Shown: positions 22,266 to 31,474 of the stretch, one piece after another
Layout: every line of letters starts with the position of its first letter
Numbering within the stretch: position 1 is the first letter of the stretch
From: Pseudomonas parafulva NBRC 16636 = DSM 17004
GTDB taxonomy: Bacteria > Pseudomonadota > Gammaproteobacteria > Pseudomonadales > Pseudomonadaceae
Assembly: GCF_000730645.1 (NCBI RefSeq)
Contig: NZ_BBIU01000015.1
Span: 1-36,075 of the forward strand
Reading direction: 5' to 3'
DNA: 36,075 bases
The notes under the pieces: generated by a model
What the model was told of the DNA's origin: nothing
What the model saw: the letters and a program-made list of their open reading frames with translations, nothing else
Database searches by the model: none
Position numbers and translations under genes: made by a program

Positions 22266-23387
22266 TTAGCCCAGGTGGTCCTGAATGGCGCTCAGCACGC
22301 GGCGGGCGACATCGGCCGGGGCCACGGTGTTGATGTTTTTCTCGACAGTAACCTGCACGCTCTCACCCACCTTGCTCAGGCGGACCTGGTAGCGCTCGGC
22401 ACGGGCTTCGCGCTCTTCCTTGGTGGGCTCGCTGCCGAACATGCGGCCAAAGAAGCCAGGCTGGTTCTGCTTGTCTTCAGGCTTTTCGGACAGGTTGATG
22501 TAGTACAGGCCCAGGCTGCGGTTGATGTCTTCGACACGCCATTCGCCGCCCTGCTCCAGGGCACGGCCCACGCTGGACCAGGCACGGTCCAGGTCGGCAC
22601 CCAGGAACAGTACCGGGTTACCGCTGCCGTCTTCGCTGAGGCTGACGCGGCTTGGCACATCGAAGTCGCGCTCTGCCAGCAGCGACACCGAACCGCCTTT
22701 CTCGGCGCTGCGGTTCATGCTGGCCAGCAGTTCGTCGACCAGCAGCGCATCGGCGCCGGTGTTGGTGGAGGTGGACGGGAAGTCGGGCTCGGCGCTGCTG
22801 CCGGCCGGGCGCTCGACGCTGACCACGTACACCTCGGAGGTGTTGCGCTGCACGCCTGGCTCGATACGCACCCGCACGCGCACGTCGCTGTTGGCGCTGC
22901 TGGCAGTGCTGGCCAGGCGTTGGCCCATGGACGCCGACAGCTCGTCGAAGCGCTGCCAGGTGGTGTTGAATTCGCCAGTTTGCGGGCGCTCTTCAGCGAT
23001 GCGGAAGCCGTTGTCCTCGAAGAACTGACGGGCCACCGGCCACACTTCGGCTGGCGCATGCTGGGCCAGCACCCAACGGCTGGTGCCGCTGCGCTGCAGG
23101 CTGTAGTCAGTGGCCTGGCCGGCACCGCCGGTCAAGGGTTGCGGGCGCGGCACCACGAACTCGCCGGCGACGCTGTCGTCGGCAACGTTGCGTGGAATCG
23201 GCAGCAGGGGGTCGAGGCGCTTGACGCCGCTCACGTCCGAAGGCAGCTGCATGGGCGCAGTGGGGTGCGCCTGCAGGTAATCGCTGCCGCGGTCGCGGAA
23301 ATAGCCATCTTCGCCCCACAGCCAGCCACACCCACTGGTGCTGGAGATGATCAGGGCAAGGGCGGAAAGACCAGCCAGTCGCTTCAT
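22266..23387 (-). CDS. bamC: Outer-membrane assembly lipoprotein BamC
   Basis: A 373-residue lipoprotein of the Bam complex, which inserts beta-barrel proteins in the outer membrane. The signal MKRLAGLSALALIISSTSGC ends at the lipidated C20. The long unstructured N-terminal stretch with conserved DYLQAHPTAPMQLPSDV, known to bind BamD, follows. Then come two helix-grip domains (about 120-230 and 260-370). It lies 15 nt after dapA and abuts the MBL gene. Confidence 0.93.
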   Translation of the reverse strand: MKRLAGLSALALIISSTSGCGWLWGEDGYFRDRGSDYLQAHPTAPMQLPSDVSGVKRLDPLLPIPRNVADDSVAGEFVVPRPQPLTGGAGQATDYSLQRSGTSRWVLAQHAPAEVWPVARQFFEDNGFRIAEERPQTGEFNTTWQRFDELSASMGQRLASTASSANSDVRVRVRIEPGVQRNTSEVYVVSVERPAGSSAEPDFPSTSTNTGADALLVDELLASMNRSAEKGGSVSLLAERDFDVPSRVSLSEDGSGNPVLFLGADLDRAWSSVGRALEQGGEWRVEDINRSLGLYYINLSEKPEDKQNQPGFFGRMFGSEPTKEEREARAERYQVRLSKVGESVQVTVEKNINTVAPADVARRVLSAIQDHLG

Positions 23388-23402
23388 GCGGGGTACTTCC
23401 TC

Positions 23403-24290
23403 TTAAACCAGTACGCCGGACTGGCGCAGGGCAGTACGGACTTTGTCGTGGCAGCCTTCGCTCAGCCAGGTCAGTGGCAGGCGAATGCCTTTTTTCATCA
23501 GGCCCATTTCAACCAGCGCCCATTTGACCGGGATCGGGTTGGACTCGCAGAACAGGTCTTTGTGCAGGGGCATGAGCGTGTCGTTGATTGCGCGGGCCTT
23601 CTCGGCATTGCCCGCAAGGGCGGCCTCGCACAGGTCGGCCATTTCGCGCGGGGCGACGTTGGCCGTGACGGAAATATTACCCTTGCCGCCCATCAGGATC
23701 AGCTCGACGGCAGTCGGGTCGTCACCGGACAGCACGATGAAGTCGCTGTCGACGCCTTCCAGGATGGCCTTGGCGCGGGCCATGTCGCCGGTCGCTTCCT
23801 TGATGCCGATGATGTTCTTGACCTTCGACAGGCGGATGACGGTGTCAGCCTGCATGTCGCAGGAAGTGCGGCCAGGTACGTTATACAGGATCTGCGGGAT
23901 GTCGACGGCTTCGGCAACGTGCTTGAAGTGCTGGTATAGGCCTTCTTGCGTCGGCTTGTTGTAGTACGGCACCACCAGCAGGCAGGCATCGGCACCGGCA
24001 TTCTTGGCGTTCTGGGTCAGGTGCACCGCTTCGGCAGTGGAGTTGGCACCGGTGCCGGCGATGACCGGCACGTGGTGGTTGCTGCGCTTGACGCGCTCGA
24101 CCACGTGCTTGATGACCAGGATGTGCTCTTCGACATCGAGCGTGGCGGACTCGCCGGTGGTACCGACGGCGACGATGGCGTGGGTGCCGTTTTCCAGGTG
24201 GAAGTCTACAAGCTTGTCGAGGCTTTCCCAGTCAAGACGCCCTTGTGCATCCATGGGAGTGACCAATGCCACCATACTGCCCGCAATCAT
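23403..24290 (-). CDS. dapA: 4-hydroxy-tetrahydrodipicolinate synthase
   Basis: A 295-residue TIM-barrel enzyme condensing pyruvate with aspartate semialdehyde, the first committed step to diaminopimelate and lysine. Catalytic residues are K164 (GIKEATG) forming the Schiff base, Y136 (LYNVPGRT), T44/T45 (GTTGESATL) and R141. The ATG at 24290 has AGGAGC upstream; a 16-residue longer frame is rejected because the family starts [12 protein letters not shown]. It is the first gene of the dapA-bamC-MBL-purC block and is divergent from gcvR. Confidence 0.96.
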   Translation of the reverse strand: MIAGSMVALVTPMDAQGRLDWESLDKLVDFHLENGTHAIVAVGTTGESATLDVEEHILVIKHVVERVKRSNHHVPVIAGTGANSTAEAVHLTQNAKNAGADACLLVVPYYNKPTQEGLYQHFKHVAEAVDIPQILYNVPGRTSCDMQADTVIRLSKVKNIIGIKEATGDMARAKAILEGVDSDFIVLSGDDPTAVELILMGGKGNISVTANVAPREMADLCEAALAGNAEKARAINDTLMPLHKDLFCESNPIPVKWALVEMGLMKKGIRLPLTWLSEGCHDKVRTALRQSGVLV

Positions 24291-24412
24291 GTAACTGCTC
24301 CTGCCGGAAAAAGAGAGCGGTAATGGTACTGGGGGCATCGGCCTTGTACAAGCGAAGCAGGCGGGCGGAGCATTCCCCTCAGCGGCTTATTTCGCTACCC
24401 TTGATGCTTTGA

Positions 24413-24524
24413 TCGGTGCAGCACGGCCCGTCGGGCCGTCGACCTTGCTCCCCGCCAGCGTTCATGGCCTCGCATGCGAGCCCCGGGCCCTGCCGGCAGG
24501 AGGCTTTCGCCCGTCCTGCACCGA
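24413..24524 (+). other. Highly structured leader upstream of gcvR
   Basis: TCGGTGCAG (24413-24421) pairs perfectly with CTGCACCGA (24516-24524). Enclosed are CGGCCC-GTC-GGGCCG (24424-24438), the palindrome CTCGCATGCGAG near 24469-24480 and CCTGCCGGCAGG near 24489-24500. Together they would form a closed multi-branch RNA ending 25 nt before the gcvR ATG. It may be a cis-regulatory leader or a small RNA; it matches no riboswitch I recognise. Confidence 0.4.
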
Positions 24525-24549
24525 CCGCTCATCGCTTTAGGAATGCTGC

Positions 24550-25110
24550 ATGTCCACCCCCACTGTCCGCGAACAATTCCTCGTCATCAGCGCCTTGGGG
24601 CCCAACCCCATGGAGCTGGCCAACGTGCTCAGCCGCGCCGCCTTCGAAAACCGCTGCGCGGTGGTCACCTCGCGCCTGAGCCGCCACGGCGAGACCAGCG
24701 CTCTGGTCTTGCAGGTAGGCGGCAGCTGGGACGCCCTGGCGCGCCTCGAAGCCATGCTGCCCAGCCTTGGCAAGAAGCACGGCCTGACCCTGGACGTGGT
24801 GCGCAGTGCCGACCAGGAAGTGCGCCCACAGGCGCTGCCGTACGTGGCCTACGTGAGCGCCGCGTACCGCCCGGACATCATCAACGAGCTGTGCCAGTTC
24901 TTCCTCGACCACCGCGTCGAGCTCGAAGCCATGACGTGCGACACCTACCTGGCGCCGCAAACTGGCAGCAGCATGCTCAATGCCCAGTTCACCGTGATCC
25001 TGCCAGCCGGCACCCAAATCAGCTGGTTGCGTGACCAGTTCCTGGACTTTGCCGACGCGCTGAACCTGGATGCACTGATCGAACCGTGGCGCCCCCAGAA
25101 CCCTATGTAA
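24550..25110 (+). CDS. gcvR: Glycine cleavage system repressor GcvR-like, tandem ACT protein
   Basis: A 186-residue cytoplasmic protein with two ACT domains: residues about 8-80 (FLVISALGPNPMELANVLSRAAFENRCAV) and about 95-180 (YVAYVSAAYRPDIINELCQFFLDHRVELEAM). ACT domains bind amino acids. In E. coli GcvR binds glycine and antagonises GcvA to shut off the glycine cleavage genes; that pairing in this organism is inferred. The ATG follows AGGAATGCTGC. It is followed 11 nt later by bcp, and is divergent from dapA. Confidence 0.88.
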   Translation: MSTPTVREQFLVISALGPNPMELANVLSRAAFENRCAVVTSRLSRHGETSALVLQVGGSWDALARLEAMLPSLGKKHGLTLDVVRSADQEVRPQALPYVAYVSAAYRPDIINELCQFFLDHRVELEAMTCDTYLAPQTGSSMLNAQFTVILPAGTQISWLRDQFLDFADALNLDALIEPWRPQNPM

Positions 25111-25121
25111 GGAAGCCCCCG

Positions 25122-25595
25122 ATGGCCGTAGCACTCGACCAACCCGTTGCCGACTTCCAGGCCCAGGCCACCAGCGGCCACACCGTGAGCCTGGCCGGGC
25201 TCAAGGGCCAGCAGGTGGTGGTGTACTTCTACCCGAAGGACAGCACCCCGGGCTGCACCACTGAAGGCCAGGGGTTCCGCGACCAGCACCCGGCGTTCGC
25301 CGCTGCCAACACCGTAGTGTTCGGCGTGTCGCGCGATGGCATCCAATCGCACGAGAACTTCAAGGCCAAGCAGGGCTTTCCGTTCGAGCTGATCAGCGAC
25401 AAGGACGAGGCCCTGTGCCAACTGTTCGACGTGATCAAGCTGAAGAAGCTGTATGGCAAGGAATACCTGGGCGTGGACCGCAGTACCTTCCTGATCGACA
25501 AAAACGGTGTGCTGCGCCAGGAATGGCGCGGGGTGAAGGTGCCAGGGCACGTGGATGCCGTATTGGCGGCAGCCCAGGCGCTGAACGAGGGTTGA
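25122..25595 (+). CDS. bcp: Bcp/PrxQ-type thiol peroxidase
   Basis: A 157-residue cytoplasmic peroxiredoxin reducing H2O2 and organic hydroperoxides with thioredoxin-type donors. The active site is YPKDSTPGCTTE with peroxidatic C45. The position of the E. coli resolving Cys (C50) is Q50 here; the only other Cys is C99 (DEALCQLF). A 1-Cys mechanism or an alternative resolving Cys is therefore likely. The ATG at 25122 follows TAAGGAAG, where the TAA is the gcvR stop, so it is coupled with gcvR. A strong hairpin follows the stop. Confidence 0.93.
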   Translation: MAVALDQPVADFQAQATSGHTVSLAGLKGQQVVVYFYPKDSTPGCTTEGQGFRDQHPAFAAANTVVFGVSRDGIQSHENFKAKQGFPFELISDKDEALCQLFDVIKLKKLYGKEYLGVDRSTFLIDKNGVLRQEWRGVKVPGHVDAVLAAAQALNEG

Positions 25596-25599
25596 AAGT

Positions 25600-25626
25600 G
25601 ATCAGGGCTGCCTGGCAGCCCTGATC
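25600..25626. terminator. Bidirectional hairpin between bcp and the PerM-like gene
   Basis: The 13-bp inverted repeat GATCAGGGCTGCC/GGCAGCCCTGATC with one base between arms folds to a stem with a small loop. It starts 4 nt after the bcp stop and ends 3 nt before the converging gene's stop, so it can serve both; neither side has more than a weak T stretch. Confidence 0.75.
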
Positions 25627-25629
25627 TGT

Positions 25630-26700
25630 TCAGAGCAACGGCGAAACGCTGGGCTCCTGCCGGGGCCAGGCGTCCAGCACGGCCTTGATCAGGGTCGCCA
25701 GCGGGATGGCGAAGAAAATCCCCCAGAACCCCCACAACCCGCCAAACAGCAACACCGCGCAAATGATCGCTACCGGGTGCAGGCTCACCGCTTCGGAGAA
25801 CAGCAGCGGCACAAGCACGTTGCCGTCCAGCGCCTGGATGATGGCGTACACGGTCATCAGGTAAATGAACTGGTCGCCCCAGCCCCACTGGAACAGCGCG
25901 ATCAGCGTCACTGGCACAGTCACCACCACCGCCCCCACGTAGGGCACCACCACCGACAGCCCCACCAACAGCGCCAGCAGCGCCGCATAGTTCAGGCCCA
26001 GGCTGATGAAGGCAATGTAGGTGGCAATGCCGCAGATCAGAATCTCGATGCCCTTGCCCCGGATGTAGTTGGCAATCTGCCGGTTCATCTCGCTGCCCAC
26101 CCGGTTCAACAGGGTGCGCTGGCGCGGCAGGTAGCCACTGACCCAGCGGCCGATCAGTTCGCGGTCCTTGAGGAAGAAGAACACCAGAATGGGCACCAGC
26201 ACTAGGTAAATCATGGCGTTGACCAGCAGCGGCAGGCTGGACAGGGAGAAGGTGAGCGCCCATTGGCCAAACTTGCCGATTTCGCCACGCACCGACTCGA
26301 TGGCGTGCAGTACCTGCTCGTCCGATACCAAGTGCGGGTAGCGCTCTGGCAAAAGCAGCAACAACGACTGCCATTTGCCCAGCATGCCGGGCAGTTCGTT
26401 GAACAGGGTAATCAGCTGGTGCCACAGCAGGGGCACCAGCACCAGCATGACCACCGCCAACGCCCCCATGAACAGGGCGAACACCAGCATCACCGCCAGC
26501 CGGGTGGGCACACGCAGGCGCTCCAGGGCATTGACCAGGCCTTGCATCAGAAACGCCAGCACCATACCCGCCAGCACCGGCGCCAGCATGCCACCCAGTG
26601 TGAGCACTGCCGTGAAGGCCAGAAACAGCAACACCGCCAGCACCACTGCCTCTTCATCCGAGAAGTAGCGCTGTACCCAGTCGCGAAGCACTTTGAACAT
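25630..26700 (-). CDS. AI-2E/PerM-family inner-membrane transporter
   Basis: A 356-residue protein with about eight hydrophobic helices. The N-terminal pair (AVVLAVLLFLAFTAVLTLGG, LAPVLAGMVLAFLMQGL) and C-terminal GLSVVVPYVGAVVVTVPVTLIALFQWG are family features, and ALDGNVLVPLLFSEAVSLHPVAIICAVLLFGGLWGFWGIFFAIPLA is the signature region. Members act as putative permeases or exporters, a few as AI-2 exporters or Na/H antiporters. The ATG at 26700 has AAGGA 7 nt upstream; a 43-residue extension covers the TusA gene end and is rejected. It is cotranscribed with the TusA-family gene 19 nt upstream. The substrate is unknown. Confidence 0.85.
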   Translation of the reverse strand: MFKVLRDWVQRYFSDEEAVVLAVLLFLAFTAVLTLGGMLAPVLAGMVLAFLMQGLVNALERLRVPTRLAVMLVFALFMGALAVVMLVLVPLLWHQLITLFNELPGMLGKWQSLLLLLPERYPHLVSDEQVLHAIESVRGEIGKFGQWALTFSLSSLPLLVNAMIYLVLVPILVFFFLKDRELIGRWVSGYLPRQRTLLNRVGSEMNRQIANYIRGKGIEILICGIATYIAFISLGLNYAALLALLVGLSVVVPYVGAVVVTVPVTLIALFQWGWGDQFIYLMTVYAIIQALDGNVLVPLLFSEAVSLHPVAIICAVLLFGGLWGFWGIFFAIPLATLIKAVLDAWPRQEPSVSPLL

Positions 26701-26719
26701 TGACGATCCTTGGGAAGAC

Positions 26720-26959
26720 TCAGGCCTTGCGCAGCCAGTAGGTATAAGTACCGGCCTCGGCCGTTTCGTGCAGCAGGGTATGACCGGCCAACCGGGCGAA
26801 AGTGCGGAAGTCGCGCTGGGAGCCTGCATCGGTGGCGATCACCTTGAGTACCGCGCCGCCAGGCAGGCGGTTGAGTTCCATCTTGGCCTTGAGCAGCGGT
26901 AACGGGCAGTTCAACCCGCTGGCGTCCAGCTCGGCATCACAGGTCAGGGGGGTACTCAT
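26720..26959 (-). CDS. TusA/SirA-family sulfur-relay protein
   Basis: A 79-residue protein with the CPxP helix (GLNCPLPLLKAKMEL, Cys 18), which carries a persulfide in TusA-like carriers. The C-terminal strand TYTYWLRK completes the fold. Members deliver sulfur for tRNA 2-thiouridine, molybdenum cofactor or related pathways; this one, next to a membrane permease and a BepA-type protease, is not necessarily the tRNA-thiolating TusA itself. The short spacing to the permease gene suggests an operon. Confidence 0.85.
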   Translation of the reverse strand: MSTPLTCDAELDASGLNCPLPLLKAKMELNRLPGGAVLKVIATDAGSQRDFRTFARLAGHTLLHETAEAGTYTYWLRKA

Positions 26960-27079
26960 GCAGGGTTCTCCTAGGGCAACGCCGGGCTGCTGGCTGATCG
27001 GCCGGTAAGGATAGCGCCACTGGTCGCCAACGTGTGAGCCCGCTACAGTAGCTATCTTTGACCAACGCGAGCCTCGTGC

Positions 27080-28516
27080 ATGAATTTACTGCGCCCTACC
27101 CTGCTGACGCTGGCGTGCCTGCTGGCCCTTCCTGGCCACGCGGACGACCTGCCCTCGCTGGGTGATGCCAGTTCGGCGATCGTCTCGCCGCAGCAGGAGC
27201 ACCAGCTGGGCCGCGCCTGGCTCAGCCTCCTGCGCGGGCAGGTCAACCAGCTGAACGACCCGCAGCTCAAGGACTACGTGGAAACCAGCGTGTACCGCCT
27301 GGCCGAAACCAGCCAACTGCAGGACCGGCGCCTGGAGTTCATCCTCATCGACAGCCGCGAGCTGAACGCCTTCGCAGCCCCGGGTGGCATTGTGGGTGTC
27401 AACGGTGGGCTGTTCCTCAATGCGCAAACCGAGGGCGAGTATGCCTCGGTGCTGGCGCACGAGCTGGCGCACTTGTCGCAACGCCACTTCGCCCGGGGCG
27501 TGGAAGCCCAGCAACGCATGCAGCTGCCGATGATGGCCGCGCTGCTGGCAGGTATCGTGCTGGCGGCGGGCGGTGCCGGGGATGCGGGTATCGGCATGAT
27601 CGCCGGCACCCAGGCGGCAGCCATTCAGGAGCAGCGCCGGTTTTCGCGGCAGAACGAGCAGGAAGCCGACCGCATCGGTATCCAGAACCTGGAAAAGGCC
27701 GGCTACGACCCGCGCAATATGCCGACCATGTTCGAACGCCTGGCGCGGCAGTATCGCTACGATGCCAAGCCGCCGGAGTTCTTGCTCACTCACCCGGTGA
27801 CCGAGTCGCGTATCGCCGACACCCGCAACCGTGCCGAACAGGCGCCCAAAGGCGGGGTGGAAGACAGCCTGCGTTACCAGTTGATCCGCGCCAGGGTAGC
27901 GCTGACCTACGAGGGCACGCCGGGCCTGGCAGCCAAGCGTTTCCGCGCCCAGCTCGATGATGACCCGAAACTGGATGCCGCCCGCTATGGCCTTGCCCTG
28001 GCGCAGATCAAGGGTGGCCAGCTGAACGAAGCGCGGGAGCTGCTGAAGCCCTTGCTGGCCAAGGCCCCCAACGACATCACCTACAACCTGGCGCAGATTG
28101 ACCTGGACATCACCAACAACCGCCTGAGCGATGCGCAACAGCGGGCCGAGCGCATGCAGGGCTTGTACCCGGGCAACTACCCACTCAAGCAGGTACGGGC
28201 CGATTTGCTGGTGAAGCAGAACAAACCTGTCGAAGCCGAGAAGGTGCTCGACGACCTGATCAAAAGCCGCCCGGACGACCCGGACATCTGGTACGACATG
28301 GCCGAGGTGCGCGGCTTGTCGGGCAACACCATCGGCTTGCACCGCGCGCGCGCTGAGTACTTCACGCTGGTGGGAGATTTCGACCAGGCGATCCAGCAGC
28401 TTGATTACGCCAAGCGCCGCGCGGGCGGGAATTTCCCGCTGGCCTCGCAGATCGACCAGCGTCAGCGCGAGATCATGGAGCAGCAGCGCATGGTAAGGGA
28501 GATGATGGGCCGCTAA
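27080..28516 (+). CDS. bepA: BepA-like M48 periplasmic metalloprotease with TPR region
   Basis: A 478-residue protein with a Sec signal (MNLLRPTLLTLACLLALPGHA). The zincin motif HELAH is at 127-131, and the third ligand is the Glu of NEQEADRIG about 65 residues later. A C-terminal TPR-like region (about 300-460, repeats such as LVKQNKPVEAEKVLDDLIKSRPDD) follows. In E. coli BepA degrades or chaperones stalled LptD and BamA assembly intermediates. Its presence near bamC matches an envelope-assembly theme, but it is a separate transcription unit divergent from the TusA/permease pair. A REP pair follows. Confidence 0.92.
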   Translation: MNLLRPTLLTLACLLALPGHADDLPSLGDASSAIVSPQQEHQLGRAWLSLLRGQVNQLNDPQLKDYVETSVYRLAETSQLQDRRLEFILIDSRELNAFAAPGGIVGVNGGLFLNAQTEGEYASVLAHELAHLSQRHFARGVEAQQRMQLPMMAALLAGIVLAAGGAGDAGIGMIAGTQAAAIQEQRRFSRQNEQEADRIGIQNLEKAGYDPRNMPTMFERLARQYRYDAKPPEFLLTHPVTESRIADTRNRAEQAPKGGVEDSLRYQLIRARVALTYEGTPGLAAKRFRAQLDDDPKLDAARYGLALAQIKGGQLNEARELLKPLLAKAPNDITYNLAQIDLDITNNRLSDAQQRAERMQGLYPGNYPLKQVRADLLVKQNKPVEAEKVLDDLIKSRPDDPDIWYDMAEVRGLSGNTIGLHRARAEYFTLVGDFDQAIQQLDYAKRRAGGNFPLASQIDQRQREIMEQQRMVREMMGR

Positions 28517-28519
28517 GGG

Positions 28520-28549
28520 CCCCTTCGCGGGTGAACCCGCTCCCACAGG
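28520..28549 (-). repeat. REP element, first of an inverted pair
   Basis: The reverse complement of the REP core (TTCGCGGGTGAACCCGCTCCCACAG) begins 4 nt after the bepA stop. With the opposite unit at 28624 it forms a head-to-head pair of the BIME kind, which can act as a transcription-stopping or mRNA-protecting hairpin. Confidence 0.85.
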
Positions 28550-28623
28550 GCTTGCACCTGCATGGCCCCCACAGGTATCGCACCGCCTAATGGTACTGCA
28601 CACCCTCTGGGGACCCATACCGG

Positions 28624-28651
28624 CTGCGGGAGCGGGTTTACCCGCGAAGAA
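28624..28651 (+). repeat. REP element, second of an inverted pair
   Basis: A GCGGGAGCGGGTTTACCCGCGAAG core in the opposite orientation to the unit at 28520, 18 nt from the nadA stop. It sits between convergent genes. Confidence 0.85.
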
Positions 28652-28668
28652 GACGACGCGCTCTGGCG

Positions 28669-29727
28669 TCAGGCATTGCCGGAGAGTTTCAGGCGTGCTG
28701 CCTGGGTGAAGTCCAGCATGCGGTTCAGGGGTTTGATCGCCTTGGGCACTAGGGCCGGGTCAACGAAGATTTCCCCGGTCTTGTTGCGCAGGCAATCAAG
28801 CACGCGCTCCAAGGTGTTCATGGCCATCCACGGGCAGTGGGCACAACTGCGGCACGCCGCGCCGTTGCCGGCGGTGGGCGCTTCCACGAACACTTTGTCC
28901 GGGCACAACTGCTGCATCTTGTAGAAGATGCCACGGTCGGTGGCCACGATGAAGGTCTTGTTGGGCAGGGTTTGAGCCGCCTTGATCAACTGACTGGTGG
29001 AGCCCACTGCATCGGCCAGTTCGATCACCGACTCCGGTGACTCGGGGTGTACCAGAATCGCCGCGTCCGGGTACAACGCTTTCATGTCTGCCAGCTGACG
29101 CGACTTGAACTCTTCGTGCACGATGCAGGCGCCATCCCACAGCAACATGTCGGCGCCGGTCTGCTTCTGGATGTAGCGGCCCAAATGCTGGTCCGGGCCC
29201 CAGATGATGGTTTCGCCGTTGTCCATCAGGCTTTCTACGATTTCCAGGGCGCAGCTGGACGTCACCACCCAGTCGGCGCGAGCCTTCACGGCGGCCGACG
29301 TGTTGGCGTACACCACCACGGTGCGTTCGGGGTGCTTGTCGCAGAAGGCCGAGAATTCCTCCACCGGGCAGCCCAGGTCGAGCGAGCAGGTCGCCTCGAG
29401 GGTGGGCATCAGCACGCGCTTTTCCGGGGTGAGGATCTTGGCCGTCTCGCCCATAAAGCGCACACCGGCCACGATCACGGTCTGGGCCGGGTGGTTCTTG
29501 CCAAAACGGGCCATTTCGAGCGAATCGGACACGCAGCCGCCGGTTTCTTCGGCCAGCGCCTGGATAACCGGGTCACAGTAGTAATGGGCCACCAGCACGG
29601 CGTTCTGCGCCTTCAGCTCGGCAGCAATGGCCGCACGGTAATCGGCCTCCTGCTCGGCGGTGAGCGGGTGAGGCTGCTTGGCGTCGAGGTGGGCCTGAAC
29701 CAACAGGCGTTCGGAAATCTGGGTCAT
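28669..29727 (-). CDS. nadA: Quinolinate synthase A
   Basis: A 352-residue [4Fe-4S] enzyme that condenses iminoaspartate with dihydroxyacetone phosphate to quinolinate in NAD biosynthesis. Likely cluster ligands are C114 (or C120) in [10 protein letters not shown]201 in DGACIVHEE and C298 in SCAHCPWM, matching the E. coli C113/C200/C297 pattern. AHYYCDP and SCALEI are further family motifs. The gene stands alone on the minus strand with the REP pair downstream. The 238 bp between its start and the DUF945 gene hold its promoter, but no clear -35/-10 could be picked. Confidence 0.95.
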   Translation of the reverse strand: MTQISERLLVQAHLDAKQPHPLTAEQEADYRAAIAAELKAQNAVLVAHYYCDPVIQALAEETGGCVSDSLEMARFGKNHPAQTVIVAGVRFMGETAKILTPEKRVLMPTLEATCSLDLGCPVEEFSAFCDKHPERTVVVYANTSAAVKARADWVVTSSCALEIVESLMDNGETIIWGPDQHLGRYIQKQTGADMLLWDGACIVHEEFKSRQLADMKALYPDAAILVHPESPESVIELADAVGSTSQLIKAAQTLPNKTFIVATDRGIFYKMQQLCPDKVFVEAPTAGNGAACRSCAHCPWMAMNTLERVLDCLRNKTGEIFVDPALVPKAIKPLNRMLDFTQAARLKLSGNA

Positions 29728-29912
29728 GATCGCTGGACCTGCAGGCGCCTGCGCGCGTCAAATCGAGTGTATCACCCGGCCCTGGCAGTTCGGCTAGGGG
29801 TGCCGGACGGCGCGCAGGCCGCCACGGCCCTCTGCGGGCGCGGATTATTATGGACGCCGAAGGCTACAGCCAAACCCGAGATTTCCAAAGCGGTTTTTGC
29901 GGGGTGGGTAGA

Positions 29913-29951
29913 GCAGTGTCGGCAGCCAGCATGGCCAGCTGCGAACACTGC
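29913..29951 (-). terminator. Hairpin downstream of the DUF945 gene
   Basis: GCAGTGT/ACACTGC (29913-29919 and 29945-29951) plus inner GCAGC/GCTGC form a two-part stem 14 nt after the DUF945 stop on the minus strand. It has no U-tract. Confidence 0.45.
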
Positions 29952-29965
29952 GGGCAGGCCAATAC

Positions 29966-31474
29966 TCAGCGGTCTGGCGTGAGCATTCCCAGCTGGGTGG
30001 TGACCAGCATGGCGAACTCTTCGACGGTCATTTTCTTGCCGTTGAAATCGACCTTGCCATCGGCATAGTGCAAGGCACTGACCACGTCATTGCCCTGCAC
30101 GGTAGCCAGGCCGCTCTGCAGCGCCATCATGCCGGCCATTTCACCCGCCTGGCTCGACTGCATGGCAATGGCCTGCGCGTCGGTCTGCCCGTCCAGCAGC
30201 GCCTGCAGGGTGGCAAGGTCGCCCAGCATTGGCTTGGACAGGGACAGTTTGCTCTTGACCTGGGTGATGATCTGCCTTGCCAGCTGGTCCGATGGCTGGT
30301 CGAATGTGGCAGGGGCGGCAAAGTCCATCGCCAGGTTGAAGTGGCTCTCGCCGTTAGCCGTCTTGAAGGTCAGGTCTTCGATGGCCACTTTGGGCTTGGC
30401 CGCCAGCAGCTGGGTCAAGTCAGCCTGAAACTTGGCTTTCTCGGCTGCATCCATGTTGATTTGCGGCGCCGGCTGGCCTGCAGCGGAAGCTGCCTCGAAC
30501 TCCGGCAGGTGCGCCTTGTACCAGAGGGACAGAGCCTGCAGCGCGGGCGCGTTGATCGAGTTCAGGCTAACGACCAGCTGCCCCTTGCCGACCGCACGCC
30601 CATCCCAGGTAATGTCATCGACCTTGTACTCGACACGAGCGCCGACATTGTCGCCCTTTTCAAGGGTTTGCAGGGCGTTCTGCTCCAGCCCCTTCATCAC
30701 CAGCACTTGCTGCCGTGGCCCCAGCGTGACCTTGGCTTCGGCCAGGTACAGGTCGGCATTACCCGTGTAGATATTGTCATGCGCGGTGGCCGCGAGCTTG
30801 CCGCCGAGTTTCAGGCCCTGCAGCTCGAAGGTGGCAGGCGGCTGGTCGTCACGCACCAGCTTCATGACCAGCCGATCGGCCTGGCCGTGGAACCGAGAGT
30901 CTTTACCCTCCTGGTCACCGCTGACCTCCAGGTCCATGCCCGAGAAGTCCAGGCTGTTGCCATTGGCCTCGTCGACCTTGGCCGGCGCCAGGCGCACCTG
31001 GCTGGTCACGCCACCACCGTAGGCCAGGCTGGTCTGGGCGCTTAATGGCACCTGTTCGCCGGCGGCGGCGTACCAGGCAGCAGTAGCGTCGTCCTTGTCC
31101 AGGGTACTGTTGCTCAACGCCATCACCGGCATCAGCTTCAATGCCTTGACCCTGGACCACGGGAACGGGCCGTGCTCGATCTGGTCTGTGACACCCAGGT
31201 CGAAGTTCGCCACCTCGCCCTCACCCACATTGATATCCCGTGCCTTGAGACGGTACTGGGCGGTGCTGATGAACCAGTGCTGTTCGAGCGAAACGCGCTC
31301 GATGGTCATGGTGCCACCGGTGGTCACCAGGGCCTTCTGCAACTGCGCATTGCTGCGGGCCAGGGCGACATCAAGCTCGGCCGGCAACTGCTTGCCGGTG
31401 TACCAGGCGCCACCGATGACTACGACGGCAATGGCGACTGCCAAGCCGGAGAGAATGCCTACTGATTTCTTCAT
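29966..31474 (-). CDS. DUF945 (YdgA-like) envelope protein
   Basis: A 502-residue protein with an N-terminal anchor (VGILSGLAVAIAVVVIGGAWYTG, about 5-27) and a long periplasmic beta-rich region. The DUF945 hallmarks are an N-terminal YTGKQL motif and the ISTAQYRLKARDINVGEG segment, then repeated strand/turn patterns and a C-terminal helical end (DGKKMTVEEFAMLVTTQLGML-like). E. coli YdgA has no established biochemical role beyond a link to swarming and membrane association. It stands alone between nadA and the AT-rich region upstream of the PuuP-like gene. The 402-residue protein at 16113 has a similar overall plan. Confidence 0.85.
   Translation of the reverse strand: MKKSVGILSGLAVAIAVVVIGGAWYTGKQLPAELDVALARSNAQLQKALVTTGGTMTIERVSLEQHWFISTAQYRLKARDINVGEGEVANFDLGVTDQIEHGPFPWSRVKALKLMPVMALSNSTLDKDDATAAWYAAAGEQVPLSAQTSLAYGGGVTSQVRLAPAKVDEANGNSLDFSGMDLEVSGDQEGKDSRFHGQADRLVMKLVRDDQPPATFELQGLKLGGKLAATAHDNIYTGNADLYLAEAKVTLGPRQQVLVMKGLEQNALQTLEKGDNVGARVEYKVDDITWDGRAVGKGQLVVSLNSINAPALQALSLWYKAHLPEFEAASAAGQPAPQINMDAAEKAKFQADLTQLLAAKPKVAIEDLTFKTANGESHFNLAMDFAAPATFDQPSDQLARQIITQVKSKLSLSKPMLGDLATLQALLDGQTDAQAIAMQSSQAGEMAGMMALQSGLATVQGNDVVSALHYADGKVDFNGKKMTVEEFAMLVTTQLGMLTPDR

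Noticed and set aside
28520..28651. The repeated palindromes as a CRISPR-like array
   Set aside because: There are only two units in opposite orientation with unequal context; they are REP elements that recur singly elsewhere in the window.
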